Part shown: positions 10,266 through 23,127 of the stretch, piece after piece
Position numbering within the stretch: the stretch's first letter is position 1
Layout: each line of letters begins with the position of its first letter
Source: Artemia franciscana
Taxonomy: Eukaryota; Arthropoda; Branchiopoda; Anostraca; Artemiidae
Reading direction: 5' to 3'
NCBI RefSeq assembly: GCF_032884065.1
Contig: NC_088873.1
Location: 24,169,558 to 24,233,557 of the forward strand
Length of the DNA stretch: 64,000 bases
The notes under the pieces: model-generated
What the model saw: only the letters and a program-made list of their open reading frames with translations
What the model was told of the DNA's origin: nothing
Database searches by the model: none
Program-made: the position numbers and the translations under genes

Positions 10266-11024
10266 ATGACTGATGAACTTACCATGGCAAAAGCCGATGA
10301 AGATGCTCAAAGAGTCTATGCCAAAAAACTTGCTGCTGATAGAGAAAGTCAGAAAAGAAAGCGTGCCGAGGAATCAAAAGAACAGCAAGGAAACAGGCTT
10401 GAGGCTGATAGAGAAAGAAAGAACAGAAAGCGTGCCGAGGAATCAAAAGAACAGCAAGGAAACAGGCTTGAGGCTGATAAAGAAAGAAAGAACAGAAAGC
10501 GTGCCGAGGAATCAAAAGAACAGCAAGGAAACAGGCTTGAGGCTGATAGAGAAAAAAAGAACAGAAAGCGTGCCGAGGAACTACCAGAGCAACGCGGAAG
10601 CAGACTTGCTGCTAAAAGAGAAAGTGAAAAAAGAAGGCGTGCCGAGGAATTACAAGAACAGCAAGAAATCAGGCTTGCTGCTGATAGAGAAAGTAAGAAA
10701 AGAAAGCGTGCCGAGGAATCACAAGAACAGCAAGAAATCAGGCTTGCTGCTGAGAGAGAAAGTAAGAAAAGAAAGCGTGCCGAGGGATCAGAGCAACCTG
10801 AAAGTTATCGCCTGGCATTCAGGTATAACCCAGTCGATGATTATAGCTTGAGTACATGTGTTCAAATCGGGACAATGTCTAAAATTTTTCCCTATTGCAA
10901 GGCCTTGAAATTCAATGGTGAAACAATGGGAATGTGTTGGGCCTCAGGAAAAGTTAAACTTCCTCTATTGGCTGCACCACCAGAGCCATTGAAGACGAAT
11001 GAATGCTTGCCTGAAAAATTCTAA
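10266..11024 (+). CDS. Helitron Rep N-terminus, internally deleted, 252 codons
   Basis: Open frame with seven tandem basic 23-residue repeats (units of the type RLAADRESKKRKRAEESQEQQ), then RYNPVDDYSLSTCVQIG, a CxxxC-like pair near KIFPYCKALKF, and APPEPLKT. At about 10995 the sequence jumps into the helicase part (ATGAATGCTTGCCT), which removes the whole Rep domain and the Walker motifs and ends the frame after 8 more residues. The HUH and tyrosine motifs are therefore absent. The repeats are probably helical and may bind nucleic acid or carry a nuclear signal (KKRKR). Not a functional transposase; a product could exist but would be a truncated N-terminal protein. Confidence 0.7.
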   Translation: MTDELTMAKADEDAQRVYAKKLAADRESQKRKRAEESKEQQGNRLEADRERKNRKRAEESKEQQGNRLEADKERKNRKRAEESKEQQGNRLEADREKKNRKRAEELPEQRGSRLAAKRESEKRRRAEELQEQQEIRLAADRESKKRKRAEESQEQQEIRLAAERESKKRKRAEGSEQPESYRLAFRYNPVDDYSLSTCVQIGTMSKIFPYCKALKFNGETMGMCWASGKVKLPLLAAPPEPLKTNECLPEKF

Positions 11025-11882
11025 TTTATGGGCACACGTAAAAATATTAAAATTAACTACAAATATGCGTGTCCGATTGCAAAACGATGACTCTGGTCAA
11101 ACATTTTTAGATCAATTGCTGACAATTGGAAACGGAAAGCTCCCAGTAGACTCAATTTCAGGACGTATACAACTACCTGCTGATTTTGTGTAATTTAGTG
11201 ACGTCCAAAAATGAATTGATTGAAAAAGTATTTCCGAATATTCTAAAAAATTATAAAAATAATAAATGGCTAAGTGAAAGAGCGATTCTCGCACCCAAAA
11301 ATATAGACGTCCACGAAATCAACAATATTGTTTTGACCAAGATTCGAGACCAGGCAGTCCTTTACAAGTCAGTCGACACAGTTTTGGAACCAAATGAAGC
11401 GGTTAATTATCCATCTGAATTTTTAAATTCCATAGATCTTTCAGGGTTTCCACCACACGTGCTACAACTAAAAATAGGCGTACCAATAATACTTTTAAGA
11501 AATATAAACCCACCAAAGCTTTGCAATGGCACTCGACTTGCCGTAAAAAAAAACAATGGAAAACATAATAGAGGCCACAATCTTGACAGGGCCTTTTGAG
11601 GGTGAGGCTGATCTTATTCCTCGCATTCCAATGACTCCAACGGATCTGCCTTTTCAATTTAAAAGATTGCAATTCCCAATTCGATTAGCATTTGCAATCA
11701 CCATTAACAAAGCTCAAGGTCAATCATTAAAAAAATGTGGTATAGATCTTAATACTGATTGTTTTTCCCATGGACAATTGTACGTTGCATGTTCGAGGGT
11801 CGGTAAACCTGACAATCTATTTATATGCAGCGACAATTGGACAGCGAAGAATGTTGTATATTCGCAAGTTTTACGCAGTTAA
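11000..11882 (+). pseudogene. Helitron helicase C-terminal part, frameshifted (array unit 1)
   Basis: Continues from TTNMRVRL through [25 protein letters not shown] and [11 protein letters not shown] to the native end VYSQVLRS and stop at 11880. Two frame breaks: an extra base near 11188 (ADF/V) and one extra A in the poly-A run near 11550 (AVKK). It lacks helicase motifs I-III. It is the first of three head-to-tail units; followed by ATTTGTATTGTATCTATC and a new 5' end at 11910. Confidence 0.8.
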
Positions 11883-11909
11883 TTTGTATTGTATCTATCT
11901 ATCTATCTA

Positions 11910-12943
11910 TCTATATAAAAACGAGTTGTGTGTATGCATGTTTGTTTGTTTGTAAAAAGAGCGTTTGCATATGATGTCATTATTAGTACATACGGCTTTG
12001 TATATGCAGAGACAATGGGAAAGCCAAGAATGTTGTATATTCGCAATTTTTACGTAGTTTAACTCCTGCAGACGAAATGAATGCTTGCCTAAAAAATTCT
12101 AATTTATGGGCACACGTAAAAATATTAAAATTAACTACAAATATGCGTGTCCGATTGCAAAACGATGACTCTGGTCAAACATTAGACTCAATTTCAGGAC
12201 GTATACAACTACCTGCTGATTTCTGTAATTTAGTGACGTCCAAAAATGAATTGATTGAAAAAGTATTTCCGAATATTCTAAAAAATTATAAAAATAATAA
12301 ATGGCTAAGTGAAAGAGCGATTCTCGCACCCAAAAATATAGACGTCCACGAAATCAACAATATTGTTTTGACCAAGATTCGAGACCAGGCAGTCCTTTAC
12401 AAGTCAGTCGACACAGTTTTGGAACCAAATGAAGCGGTTAATTATCCATCTGAATTTTTAAATTCCATAGATCCTTCAGGGTTTCCACCACACGTGCTAC
12501 AACTAAAAATAGGCGTACCAATAATACTTTTAAGAAATATCAACCCACCAAAGCTTTGCAATGGCACGCGACTTGCCGTAAAAAAAACAATGGCAAACCT
12601 AATAGAGGCCACAATCTTGACAGGGCCTTATGAGGGTGAGGCTGTCCTTATTCCTCGCATTCCCATGATTCCAACGGATCTGCTTTTTCAATTTAAAAGA
12701 TCGCAATTCCCAATTCGATTAGTATTTGCAATCACCATTAACAAAGCTCAAGGTCAATCATTAGAAAAATGTGGTATAGATCTTAATACTGATTGTTTTT
12801 CCCATGGACAATTGTACGTTGCATGTTCGAGGGTCGGTAAACCTGACAATGTATTTATATGCAGCGACAATTGGACAGCGAAGAATGTTGTATATTCGCA
12901 AGTTTTACGCAGTTAATTTGTATTGTATCTATCTATCTATCTA
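11910..12943 (+). mobile_element. Tandem Helitron unit 2 (1034 bp), 5' end but no 3' hairpin
   Basis: Begins TCTATATAAAAACGAG (B-type 5' end) after a TCTA run, keeps about 150 bp of B leader, jumps at 12061 (TAGTTTAACTCCTGC) into helicase coding sequence, and ends with VYSQVLRS stop and ATTTGTATTG(TCTA)n. The next unit starts exactly 1034 bp later. No GC hairpin or CTAG end is present. Confidence 0.85.
12077..12916 (+). CDS. Helitron PIF1-type helicase C-terminal part, intact partial frame
   Basis: 279 open codons from MNACLKNSNLWAHV to the native C-terminus VYSQVLRS. Seen: [48 protein letters not shown] (motif V) and [11 protein letters not shown] (motif VI, arginine-finger region). A 15-residue in-frame deletion follows DDSGQT relative to 20516-21226. 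Walker A and B and motif III are missing, so no ATPase is expected. Start codon is internal to the parent frame; whether it is translated is unknown. This is the only copy of this region without a frame break. Confidence 0.75.
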   Translation: MNACLKNSNLWAHVKILKLTTNMRVRLQNDDSGQTLDSISGRIQLPADFCNLVTSKNELIEKVFPNILKNYKNNKWLSERAILAPKNIDVHEINNIVLTKIRDQAVLYKSVDTVLEPNEAVNYPSEFLNSIDPSGFPPHVLQLKIGVPIILLRNINPPKLCNGTRLAVKKTMANLIEATILTGPYEGEAVLIPRIPMIPTDLLFQFKRSQFPIRLVFAITINKAQGQSLEKCGIDLNTDCFSHGQLYVACSRVGKPDNVFICSDNWTAKNVVYSQVLRS

Positions 12944-13978
12944 TCTATATAAAAACGAGTTGTGTGTATGCATGTTTGTTTGTTTGTAAAAAGAGCGTTT
13001 GCATATGATGTCATTATTAGTACATACGGCTTTGTATATGCAGAGACAATGGGAAAGCCAAGAATGTTGTATATTCGCAATTTTTACGTAGTTTAACTCC
13101 TGCAGACGAAATGAATGCTTGCCTAAAAAATTCTAATTTATGGGCACACGTAAAAATATTAAAATTAACTACAAATATGCGTGTCCGATTGCAAAACGAT
13201 GACTCTGGTCAAACATTAGACTCAATTTCAGGACGTATACAACTACCTGCTGATTTCTGTAATTTAGTGACGTCCAAAAATGAATTGATTGAAAAAGTAT
13301 TTCCGAATATTCTAAAAAATTATAAAAATAATAAATGGCTAAGTGAAAGAACGATTCTCGCACCCAAAAATATAGACGTCCACGAAATCAACAATATTGT
13401 TTTGACCAAGATTCGAGACCAGGCAGTCCTTTACAAGTCAGTCGACACAGTTTTGGAACCAAATGAAGCGGTTTAATTATCCATCTGAATTTTTAAATTC
13501 CATAGATCCTTCAGGGTTTCCACCACACGTGCTACAACTAAAAATAGGCGTACCAATAATACTTTTAAGAAATATCAACCCACCAAAGCTTTGCAATGGC
13601 ACGCGACTTGCCGTAAAAAAAACAATGGAAAACCTAATAGAGGCCACAATCTTGACAGGGCCTTATGAGGGTGAGGCTGTTCTTATTCCTCGCATTCCCA
13701 TGATTCCAACGGATCTGCTTTTTCAATTTAAAAGATCGCAATTCCCAATTCGATTAGTATTTGCAATCACCATTAACAAAGCTCAAGGTCAATCATTAGA
13801 AAAATGTGGTATAGATCTTAATACTGATTGTTTTTCCCATGGACAATTGTACGTTGCATGTTCGAGGGTCGGTAAACCTGACAATGTATTTATATGCAGC
13901 GACAATTGGACAGCGAAGAATGTTGTATATTCGCAAGTTTTACGCAGTTAATTTGTATTGTATCTATCTATCTATCTA
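12944..13978 (+). mobile_element. Tandem Helitron unit 3 (1035 bp), 5' end but no 3' hairpin
   Basis: Near-identical repeat of 11910-12943 at an offset of 1034-1035 bp. The differences seen are a handful of substitutions and one inserted T near 13474. Confidence 0.85.
13111..13951 (+). pseudogene. Helicase C-terminal part, one-base frameshift
   Basis: Same content as 12077-12916. One extra T near 13474 (GCGGTTTAATT instead of GCGGTTAATT) splits the frame into 13111-13476 and 13463-13951. Motifs V and VI are intact in the second part. Confidence 0.8.
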
Positions 13979-14303
13979 TCTATATAAAAACGAGTTGTGT
14001 GGATGCATGTTTGTTTGTTTGTAAAAAGAGCGTTTGCATATGACGTCATTATTAGTACATACGGCTTTGTATATGCACAGACAATGGGAAAGCCGAGAAT
14101 GTTGTTTATTCGCAATTTTTACGTAGTTTGAAACACATATATAAATCTATCTATATTCACAGGTGGGACACAGGGACACAACTACAACGGCGCATAACTA
14201 ATATGGCGCGTAACGACTTATGCGCGCGGGGGGGCTTGGGGGGGCGCGAAGCGCCCCACCAACTAGGTGTTGGGGTGGCGCGAAGCACCACCCCAACAGC
14301 TAG
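13979..14303 (+). mobile_element. B-type short Helitron with complete ends; closes the tandem array
   Basis: 325 bp from TCTATATAAAAACGAG to CTAG (14300-14303), preceded by the TCTA run and followed by T. Contains TTTGTTTG, TGACGTCA, the GCGCGTAA repeats, both GC-rich hairpins and the terminal hairpin (one mismatch, GAAGCACC). It carries the only 3' end of the array that starts at 10087. No coding capacity. Confidence 0.85.
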
Positions 14304-14309
14304 TATATA

Positions 14310-16650
<2,341 letters not shown>

Positions 16651-16654
16651 TTTC

Positions 16655-16934
16655 CCATTACTGGGGGCTTTCCGTTTCCAATTGCCAGCAATTGATCTGA
16701 AAATGTTTGACCAGAGTCATCGTTTTGCAATCGGACACGCATATTTGTAGTTAAATATTTTTACGTGTGCCCATAAATTAGAATTTTTCAGGCAAGCATT
16801 CATTTCGTCTGCAGGAGTTAAACTACGTAAAAATTGCGAATATACAACATTCTAGGCTTTCCCATTGTCTGTGCATATAAATAGATTGTCAGGTTTACCG
16901 ACCCTCGAACATGCAACGTACAATTGTCCATGGG
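16655..16934 (-). pseudogene. Helicase C-terminal fragments
   Basis: Two minus-strand pieces: the stretch around TTNMRVRLQNDDSGQT to the internal MNACLKNSN (16660-16805), then a B-element leader and the last part of the helicase around [13 protein letters not shown] (16810-16934). At 16935 the sequence turns to the plus strand through a hairpin. Confidence 0.7.
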
Positions 16935-17529
16935 AAAAGCTGCGAGATACTGCAGCTTTTATCAAGGACAATCGGCGGTTCATAGGCATGACATTACGGC
17001 CCGTGTCTTCCGGCGAAAATTGAAATCACTGATAAACTACATAATAAAACTTGAAGTGTTTGGGTCAGTGCGATACTGGATGCACTCAGTGGAATGGCAA
17101 AAACGACGTTTGCCACACGCACATATACTTATCTGGCTACATAAAAAAATTACTTCGAACGAAATTGATGATGAGATTTCCGCTGAGATACCTGATGAAA
17201 ATGTCGATAAGGGGTTACATGATACTATTGTAAAAAATATGATACATGGAACTTGCGGTGCACTGAACGAAAATTCACCATGTAAGGCCAAAGGAAGGTG
17301 CACAAAGCAATATCCTCGACTTTTAGTATCCAACACAATTACTGGCAATGATGGTTACCCACAATATAGAAGAAGATCTACTGAAGATGGCGGTAAAACA
17401 GCAATAATAAAGAAGCGTAACGGTACCACCATCGAAGTAGATAACCAGTGGGTTGTTCCATATTCCCCATTATTATCAAAAACATTTAATGCACACATAA
17501 ACGTTGAATACTGTTTATTCAACACATGA
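16924..17529 (+). pseudogene. Helitron Rep catalytic-domain fragment
   Basis: Open frame of 201 codons covering the middle of Rep: QSAVHRHDITARVF, SVEWQKRRLPHAHILIWL (HUH motif, both His present), IHGTCGALNENSPC and CTKQYPRLLVSNTITG, ending just before the tyrosine pair at FNAHINVEYC. Both ends are flipped junctions: it is bounded left by an AAAAGCTGC/GCAGCTTTT hairpin (16935-16960) and right by a GTTGAATA/TATTCAAC hairpin (17503-17523), beyond which the strand changes. No tyrosine nucleophile, so inactive. First residues (MSMGKAARYCSF) come from the junction. Confidence 0.8.
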
Positions 17530-17964
17530 ATACGTTGATATGAATACGGCACGCCTTCTTTTTTCACTTTTTCTTTTAGCAGCAAGTCTGGTTTCATGTT
17601 GCTCTGGTAGTTCCTCGGCATGCCTTCTTTTTTCACTTTCTCTTTTAGCAGCAAGTCTGGTTTCATGTTGCTCTGGTAGTTCCTCGGCACGCCTTCTTTT
17701 TTCACTTTCTCTTTTAGCAGCAAGTCTGGTTTCATGTTGCTCTGGTAGTTCCTCGGCACGCTTTCTGTTCTTTCTTTCTCTATCAGCCTCAAGCCTGTTT
17801 CCTTGCTGTTCTTTTGATTCCTTGGCACGCTTTCTTTTCTTACTTTCTCTATCAGCAGCAAGTTTTTTGGCATAGACTCTTTGAGCATCTTCCTCGGCTG
17901 TTGCCATTGTAAGTTCATCAGTCATTTTACAGTTAAACATTAATAGATTTCTACGTGAACGCAT
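17524..17964 (-). pseudogene. Rep N-terminal repeats
   Basis: Minus-strand N-terminus with start at CKMTDELTMATAEEDAQ and five basic 23-residue repeats (ending RLAAKRKSEKRRRA), open for about 149 codons from an upstream in-frame Met. It breaks off at 17524, where the strand switches into 16924-17529. The last three repeats are nearly identical, so they probably arose by local duplication. Confidence 0.75.
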
Positions 17965-18232
<268 letters not shown>

Positions 18233-18720
18233 GCAATGTAGTTGTGTCCCTGTGTCCCACCTGTGAATATAGATATAAGAGAAAAGATTTCTCTTTTCCT
18301 TATAGATATATATATGTTTTTAACTACGTAAAACTTGCGAATCTACAACATTCTTCGATGTCCCATTGTCTGTGCATATAAATAGATTGTCAGGTTTACC
18401 GACTCTTGAACATGCAACATAAAATTGTCCACGGGAAAACCAATCCGTATTCAGATCTATACCTCATTATTCTAATGATTGCCCTATAGCTTTGTTGAAC
18501 GTGATTGCTGATCGAACATTCCCTGTGTCCCGGTCGTCATTTATATTCCCAGTATCCCGGTCGTCATTTGTGTCACAGTGTCCCAGTCTGTAATTTCTCT
18601 TTGAGTGTCCCGTTCGTCATTTATATTCCCTGTGTCTTGGTCGTCATTTGTGTCCCAGTGTCCCAGTCTGTAATTTCTCTTTGAGTGTCCCGGTCGTCAT
18701 TTATACGACTGTAGTTTTAC
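18233..18720 (-). mobile_element. N1-type Helitron fragment
   Basis: Minus-strand remnant: the region before the 3' hairpins (18233-18275), a small foldback AAGAGAAAAGATTTCTCTTT inserted near 18275, helicase 3' coding remnant (18320-18510) and minisatellite (18515-18710). No CTAG end. Confidence 0.65.
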
Positions 18721-18896
18721 ATAGTTAAAAACATATATATCATAACGAAAAGAGAAATCTTTTTTCTTTTATCTATGTTCACAGGTGGGACACAGGGACA
18801 CAACTACAATGGCGCATAACTAATATGGCGCGTAAAGACTTACGCGCGGGGGCGAGGGGGCTTTTTGGGGGCGCGAAGCGCACCCACCAACAGCTA
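18721..18896 (+). mobile_element. Helitron 3'-end fragment
   Basis: Plus-strand 3' end with GCGCGTAA-type repeats and CTAG at 18893-18896; the terminal hairpin is collapsed to GCGCGAAGCGCACCCACC. Confidence 0.65.
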
Positions 18897-18909
18897 GTAT
18901 ATATATATA

Positions 18910-19234
18910 CTAGCTGTTGGGGTGGCGCTTCGCGCCACCCCAACACCTAGTTGGTGGGGCGCTTCGCGCCCCCCCAAGCCCCCCCGCGCGCGTAAGTCGT
19001 TACGCGCCATATTAGTTACGCGCCATTGTAGTTGTGTCCCTGTGTCCCACCTGTGAATATAGATAGATTTATATATGTGTTTCAAACTACGTAAAAATTG
19101 CGAATATACAACATTCTTGGCTTTCCCATTGTCTGTCCATATACAAAGCCGTATGTACTAATAATGACGTCATATGCAAACGCTCTTTTTACAAACAAAC
19201 AAACATGCATACACACAACTCGTTTTTATATAGA
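18910..19234 (-). mobile_element. B-type short Helitron, complete
   Basis: 325 bp, minus strand: CTAG at 18910-18913 with a perfect terminal hairpin and second hairpin, GCGCGTAA repeats, TGACGTCA, and the 5' end TCTATATAAAAACGAG at 19234, followed by TCTA repeats. Same length as 13979-14303. Only 13 bp of TA separate it from the plus-strand 3' end at 18896. Confidence 0.85.
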
Positions 19235-19610
19235 TAGATAGATAGATAGATACAATACAAATTAACTACGTAAAACTTGTGAATATACAACAGTCTTCGC
19301 TGTCCCATTGTCTGTGTTGCAATCTTTTAAATTGAAAAAGCAGATCCGTTGGAATCATGGGAATGCGAGGAATAAGAACAGCCTCACCCTCATAAGGCCC
19401 TGTCAAGATTGTGGCCTCTATTAGGTTTTCCATTGTTTTTTTTTACGGCAAGTCGCGTGCCATTGCAAAGCTTTGGTGGGTTGATATTTCTTAAAAGTAT
19501 TATTGGTACGCCTATTTTTAGTTGTAGCAAGTGTGGTGGAAACCCTGAAGGATCTATGGAATTTAAAAATTCAGATGGATAATTAACCGCTTCATTTGGT
19601 TCCGAAATAC
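19235..19610 (-). pseudogene. Helicase fragment in a tandem-unit remnant
   Basis: Minus-strand: TCTA run and the helicase tail end (19235-19310), then the linker from [12 protein letters not shown] to ILTGPYEGE (19320-19610), with an extra A in the AVKK run. It is joined at 19603 to the next helicase copy. Confidence 0.7.
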
Positions 19611-20478
19611 AAATTAACTGCGTAAAACTTGCGAATATACAACATTCTTCGCTGTCCAATTCTCGCTGCATATAAATAGATTGTCAGGTTTACCGACCCT
19701 CGAACATGCAACGTACAATTGTCCATGGAAAAACAATCAGTATTAAGATCAATACCACATTTTTTTAATGATTGACCTTGAGCTTTGTTAATGGTGATTG
19801 CAAATGCTAATCGAATTGGGAATTGCAATCTTTTAAATTGAAATGGCAGATCCGTTGGAATCATGGGAATGCGAGGAATAAGATCAGCCTCACCCTCAAA
19901 AGGCCCTGTCAAGATTGTGGCCTCTATTAGGTTTTCCATTGTTTTTTTTTACGGCAAGTCGAGTGCCATTGCAAAGCTTTGGTGGGTTTATATTTCTTAA
20001 AAGTATTATTGGTACGCCTATTTTTAGTTGTAGCACGTGTGGTGGAAACCCTGAAAGATCTATGGAATTTAAAAATTCAGATGGATAATTAACCGCTTCA
20101 TTTGGTTCCAAAACTGTGTCGACTGACTTGTAAAGGACTGCCTGGTCTTGAATCTTGGTCAAAACAATATTGTTGATTTCGTGGACGTCTATATTTTTGG
20201 GTGCGAGAATCGCTCTTTCACTTAGCCATTTATTATTTTTATAATTTTTTAGAATATTCGGAAATACTTTTTCAATCAATTCATTTTTGGACGTCACTAA
20301 ATTACAGAAATCAGCAGGTAGTTGTATACGTCCTGAAATTGAGTCTACTGGGAGCTTTCCGTTTCCCATTGCCAGCAATTGATCTGAAAATGTTTGACCA
20401 GAGTCATCGTTTTGCAATCGGACACGCATATTTGTAGTTAATTTTAATGTTTTTACGTGTGCCCATAGATAGATTGTC
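19611..20478 (-). pseudogene. Helicase C-terminal part, frameshifted, beside gap
   Basis: Minus-strand helicase from TTNMRVRL (20430) to VYSQVLRS (about 19615). One extra A near 19945 splits it. A short deletion removes the H of HGQLYV (DCFSMDNCTL). The part 19917-20478 is almost the same as 3705-4258, including the fused GATAGATTGTC at the end, and is the mirror image of 20516 onward. Confidence 0.75.
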
Positions 20479-20515
20479 NNNNNNNNNNNNNNNNNNNNNN
20501 NNNNNNNNNNNNNNN
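20479..20515. other. Assembly gap (37 N)
   Basis: Run of 37 N at the centre of an inverted repeat. Confidence 1.
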
Positions 20516-21226
20516 TTAAAATTAACTACAAATATGCGTGTCCGATTGCAAAACGATGACTCTGGTCAAACATTTTCAGATCAATTGCTGGCAATGGGAA
20601 ACGGAAAGCTCCCAGTAGACTCAATTTCAGGACGTATACAACTACCTGCTGATTTCTGTAATTTAGTGACGTCCAAAAATGAATTGATTGAAAAAGTATT
20701 TCCGAATATTCTAAAAAATTATAAAAATAATAAATGGCTAAGTGAAAGAGCGATTCTCGCACCCAAAAATATAGACGTCCACGAAATCAACAATATTGTT
20801 TTGACCAAGATTCAAGACCAGGCAGTCCTTTACAAGTCAGTCGACACAGTTTTGGAACCAAATGAAGCGGTTAATTATCCATCTGAATTTTTAAATTCCA
20901 TAGATCTTTCAGGGTTTCCACCACACGTGCTACAACTAAAAATAGGCGTACCAATAATACTTTTAAGAAATATAAACCCACCAAAGCTTTGCAATGGCAC
21001 TCGACTTGCCGTAAAAAAAACAATGGAAAACCTAATAGAGGCCACAATCCTGACAGGGCCTTTTGAGGGTGAGCCTGTTCTTATTCCTCGCATTCCCATG
21101 ATTCCAACGGATCTGCCTTTTCAATTTAAAAGATTGCAATTCCCAATTCGATTAGCATATGCAATCACCATTAACAAAGCTCAATGGGAAAGCCAAGAAT
21201 GTTGTATATTCGCAATTTTTACGTAG
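20516..21226 (+). pseudogene. Helicase C-terminal part, chimeric (right arm copy)
   Basis: Plus-strand twin of 3520-4246: TTNMRV to AITINKAQ, then fused to an element 3' end (WESQECCIFAIFT). Open throughout after the gap. No Walker motifs and no motif VI. Confidence 0.8.
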
Positions 21227-21686
21227 TTTGAAACACATATATAAATCTATCTATATTCACAGGTGGGACACAGGGACACAACTACAATGGCGCGTAACTA
21301 ATATGGCGCGTAACGACTTACGCGCGCGCGGGGGCTTGGGGGGCGCGAAGCGCCCCACCAACTAGGTGTTGGGGTGGCGCTTGTGTGTATGCATGTTTGT
21401 TTGTTTGTAAAAAGAGCGTTTGCACATGACGTCATTATTAGTACATACGGCCTTGTATATGGACAGACAATGGGAAAGCCAAGAATGTTATATATTCGCA
21501 ATTTTACGTAGTTTGAAACACATATATAAATCTATCTATATTCACAGGTAAGACACAGGGACACAACTACAATGGCGCGTAACTAATATGGCACGTAACG
21601 TCTTACGCGCGCGGGGGGGCTTGGGGGGGGCGAAGCGCCCCACCATCTAGGTGTTGGGGTGGCGCGAAGCGCCACCCCAACAGCTA
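21180..21686 (+). mobile_element. Helitron 3'-end fragment and B-type element
   Basis: Mirror of 3055-3566: a 3'-end fragment (21183-21380) running into a B element without its first bases, ending with the terminal hairpin and CTAG at 21683-21686. Confidence 0.75.

Positions 21687-21769
<83 letters not shown>
21687..21769. repeat. (AT)n tract between two Helitron 3' ends
   Basis: About 80 bp of TA dinucleotides with CTAG facing inward on both sides; mirror of 2979-3054. Confidence 0.95.
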
Positions 21770-22960
21770 CTAGCTGTTGGGTGGCGCTTCGCGCCACCCC
21801 AACACCTAGTTGGTGGGGCGCTTCGCGCCCCCCCCCAAGCCCCCCGCGCGCGTAAGTCGTTACGCGCCATAATAGTTACGCGCCATTGCAGTTGTGTCCC
21901 TATGTCCCACCTGTGAATATAGATAGATATATATATATGGTTTTAACTACGTAAAACTTGCGAATATACAACATTCTTTGCTGTCCCATTGTCTTTGCAT
22001 ATAAATAGATTGTCAGGTTTACCGACTCTTGAACATGCAACATATAATGGTCCATGGGAAAACAATCTGTATTCAGATCTATACCTCATGATTCTAATGA
22101 TTGCCCTTGAGCTTTGTTGATGGTGATTGCTAATCGACCATTCCCTGTCCCGGTGTCCCGGTCGTCATTTACATCCCCCTGTTTCCCCCGGTGTCCCCGT
22201 TGTAGTTGTGTCCCTGTGTCCCGGTCGTCATTTATATTCCCTGTGTCCCGGGTCCTGGTCGTCATTTGTATCCCAGTGTCCCGGTCTGTATATACATTCG
22301 TTTTTTAGTTTTGTTTTTCTCCTTTATTTTTTTCCTTTTTTTTTCTTTTTTAGCTTATTTAGATTTTTAGATTTTTTAGTTTTTTTATTAGTTTTTAGGT
22401 TTTTTTTCTTTTTAGTTTTTTTGTCCCGGTCGTCATTTATATCCCCCTGTTTCCCCCGGTGTCCCCGTTGTAGTTGTGTCCCTGTGTCCCGGTCGTCATT
22501 TATATTCCCTGTGTCCCGGTCGTCATTCATTAGTTTTTCCCTTTTTTTTTTAGTTTTTTATTGGTTTTTACCTTTATTTTAGCTTATTTTCAGTTTTTTC
22601 CTTTTTTTTAGTTTTTTTTTTATTTTTTATTTTTTTTAGTTTTTTACCTTTTTTTAGTTTTTTTAGTTTTTTTAGTTTTTTAGCTTTTTTACTTTTTTAT
22701 TAGTTTTTAGTTTTTTTGTAGTTTTTGCCTTTTTTTAGTTTTTTCAGTTTTTTTTTGTTTTTTATTGGTTTTTACCTTTATAGTTTTTTAGTTTTTTAGC
22801 TTTTTTATTTTTTTTATTAGTTTTTAGTTTTTTTTGTAGTTTTTGCCTTTTTTTAGTTTTTTCAGTTTTGACGTCACCTGATCCAGTTTTTTCAGGTGAC
22901 GTCACCTGATCCATCCATCCATCCATCCACAGACAGACAACTTATTTTTATATATATAGA
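21770..22960 (-). mobile_element. Non-autonomous Helitron, N1 type (right arm copy)
   Basis: 1191-bp reverse-complement twin of 1780-2976, with CTAG at 21770-21773 and 5' end at 22960. The terminal hairpin has one base less in a G run (TTGGGTGG). Contents are the same. Confidence 0.85.
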
Positions 22961-23127
22961 TAAATAAGTTGTTTGTTTGTGTGTCTGTCGACTGACGTCA
23001 TTATAAGGATTGAGCTGTATGTCGTCATGAAGTTAGTTGTCGTCATGTTTGTTATGACGAGGCTTAGTATTTGACGTCATTATAAGTATTTAAGAAGATC
23101 GTTCAAAGAGAAATTTTTAATTGTAAA
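22961..23127 (+). promoter_or_regulatory. CRE/TATA-like region of the right-arm Rep copy
   Basis: Mirror of 1613-1779: GACGTCA sites, then TATTTAAG about 35 bp before the ATG at 23128. Confidence 0.5.

Noticed and set aside
10273..10851. 192-codon second-frame ORF across the Rep repeats
   Set aside because: Overlaps the real Rep frame; 69 bp is a multiple of three, so a stop-free unit stays open in another frame. Kept only as a remark.
18265..18300. AAGAGAAAAGATTTCTCTTT foldback as a regulatory hairpin
   Set aside because: Occurs in a decayed fragment and a related form at 18740; more likely a small fold-back duplication than a signal.
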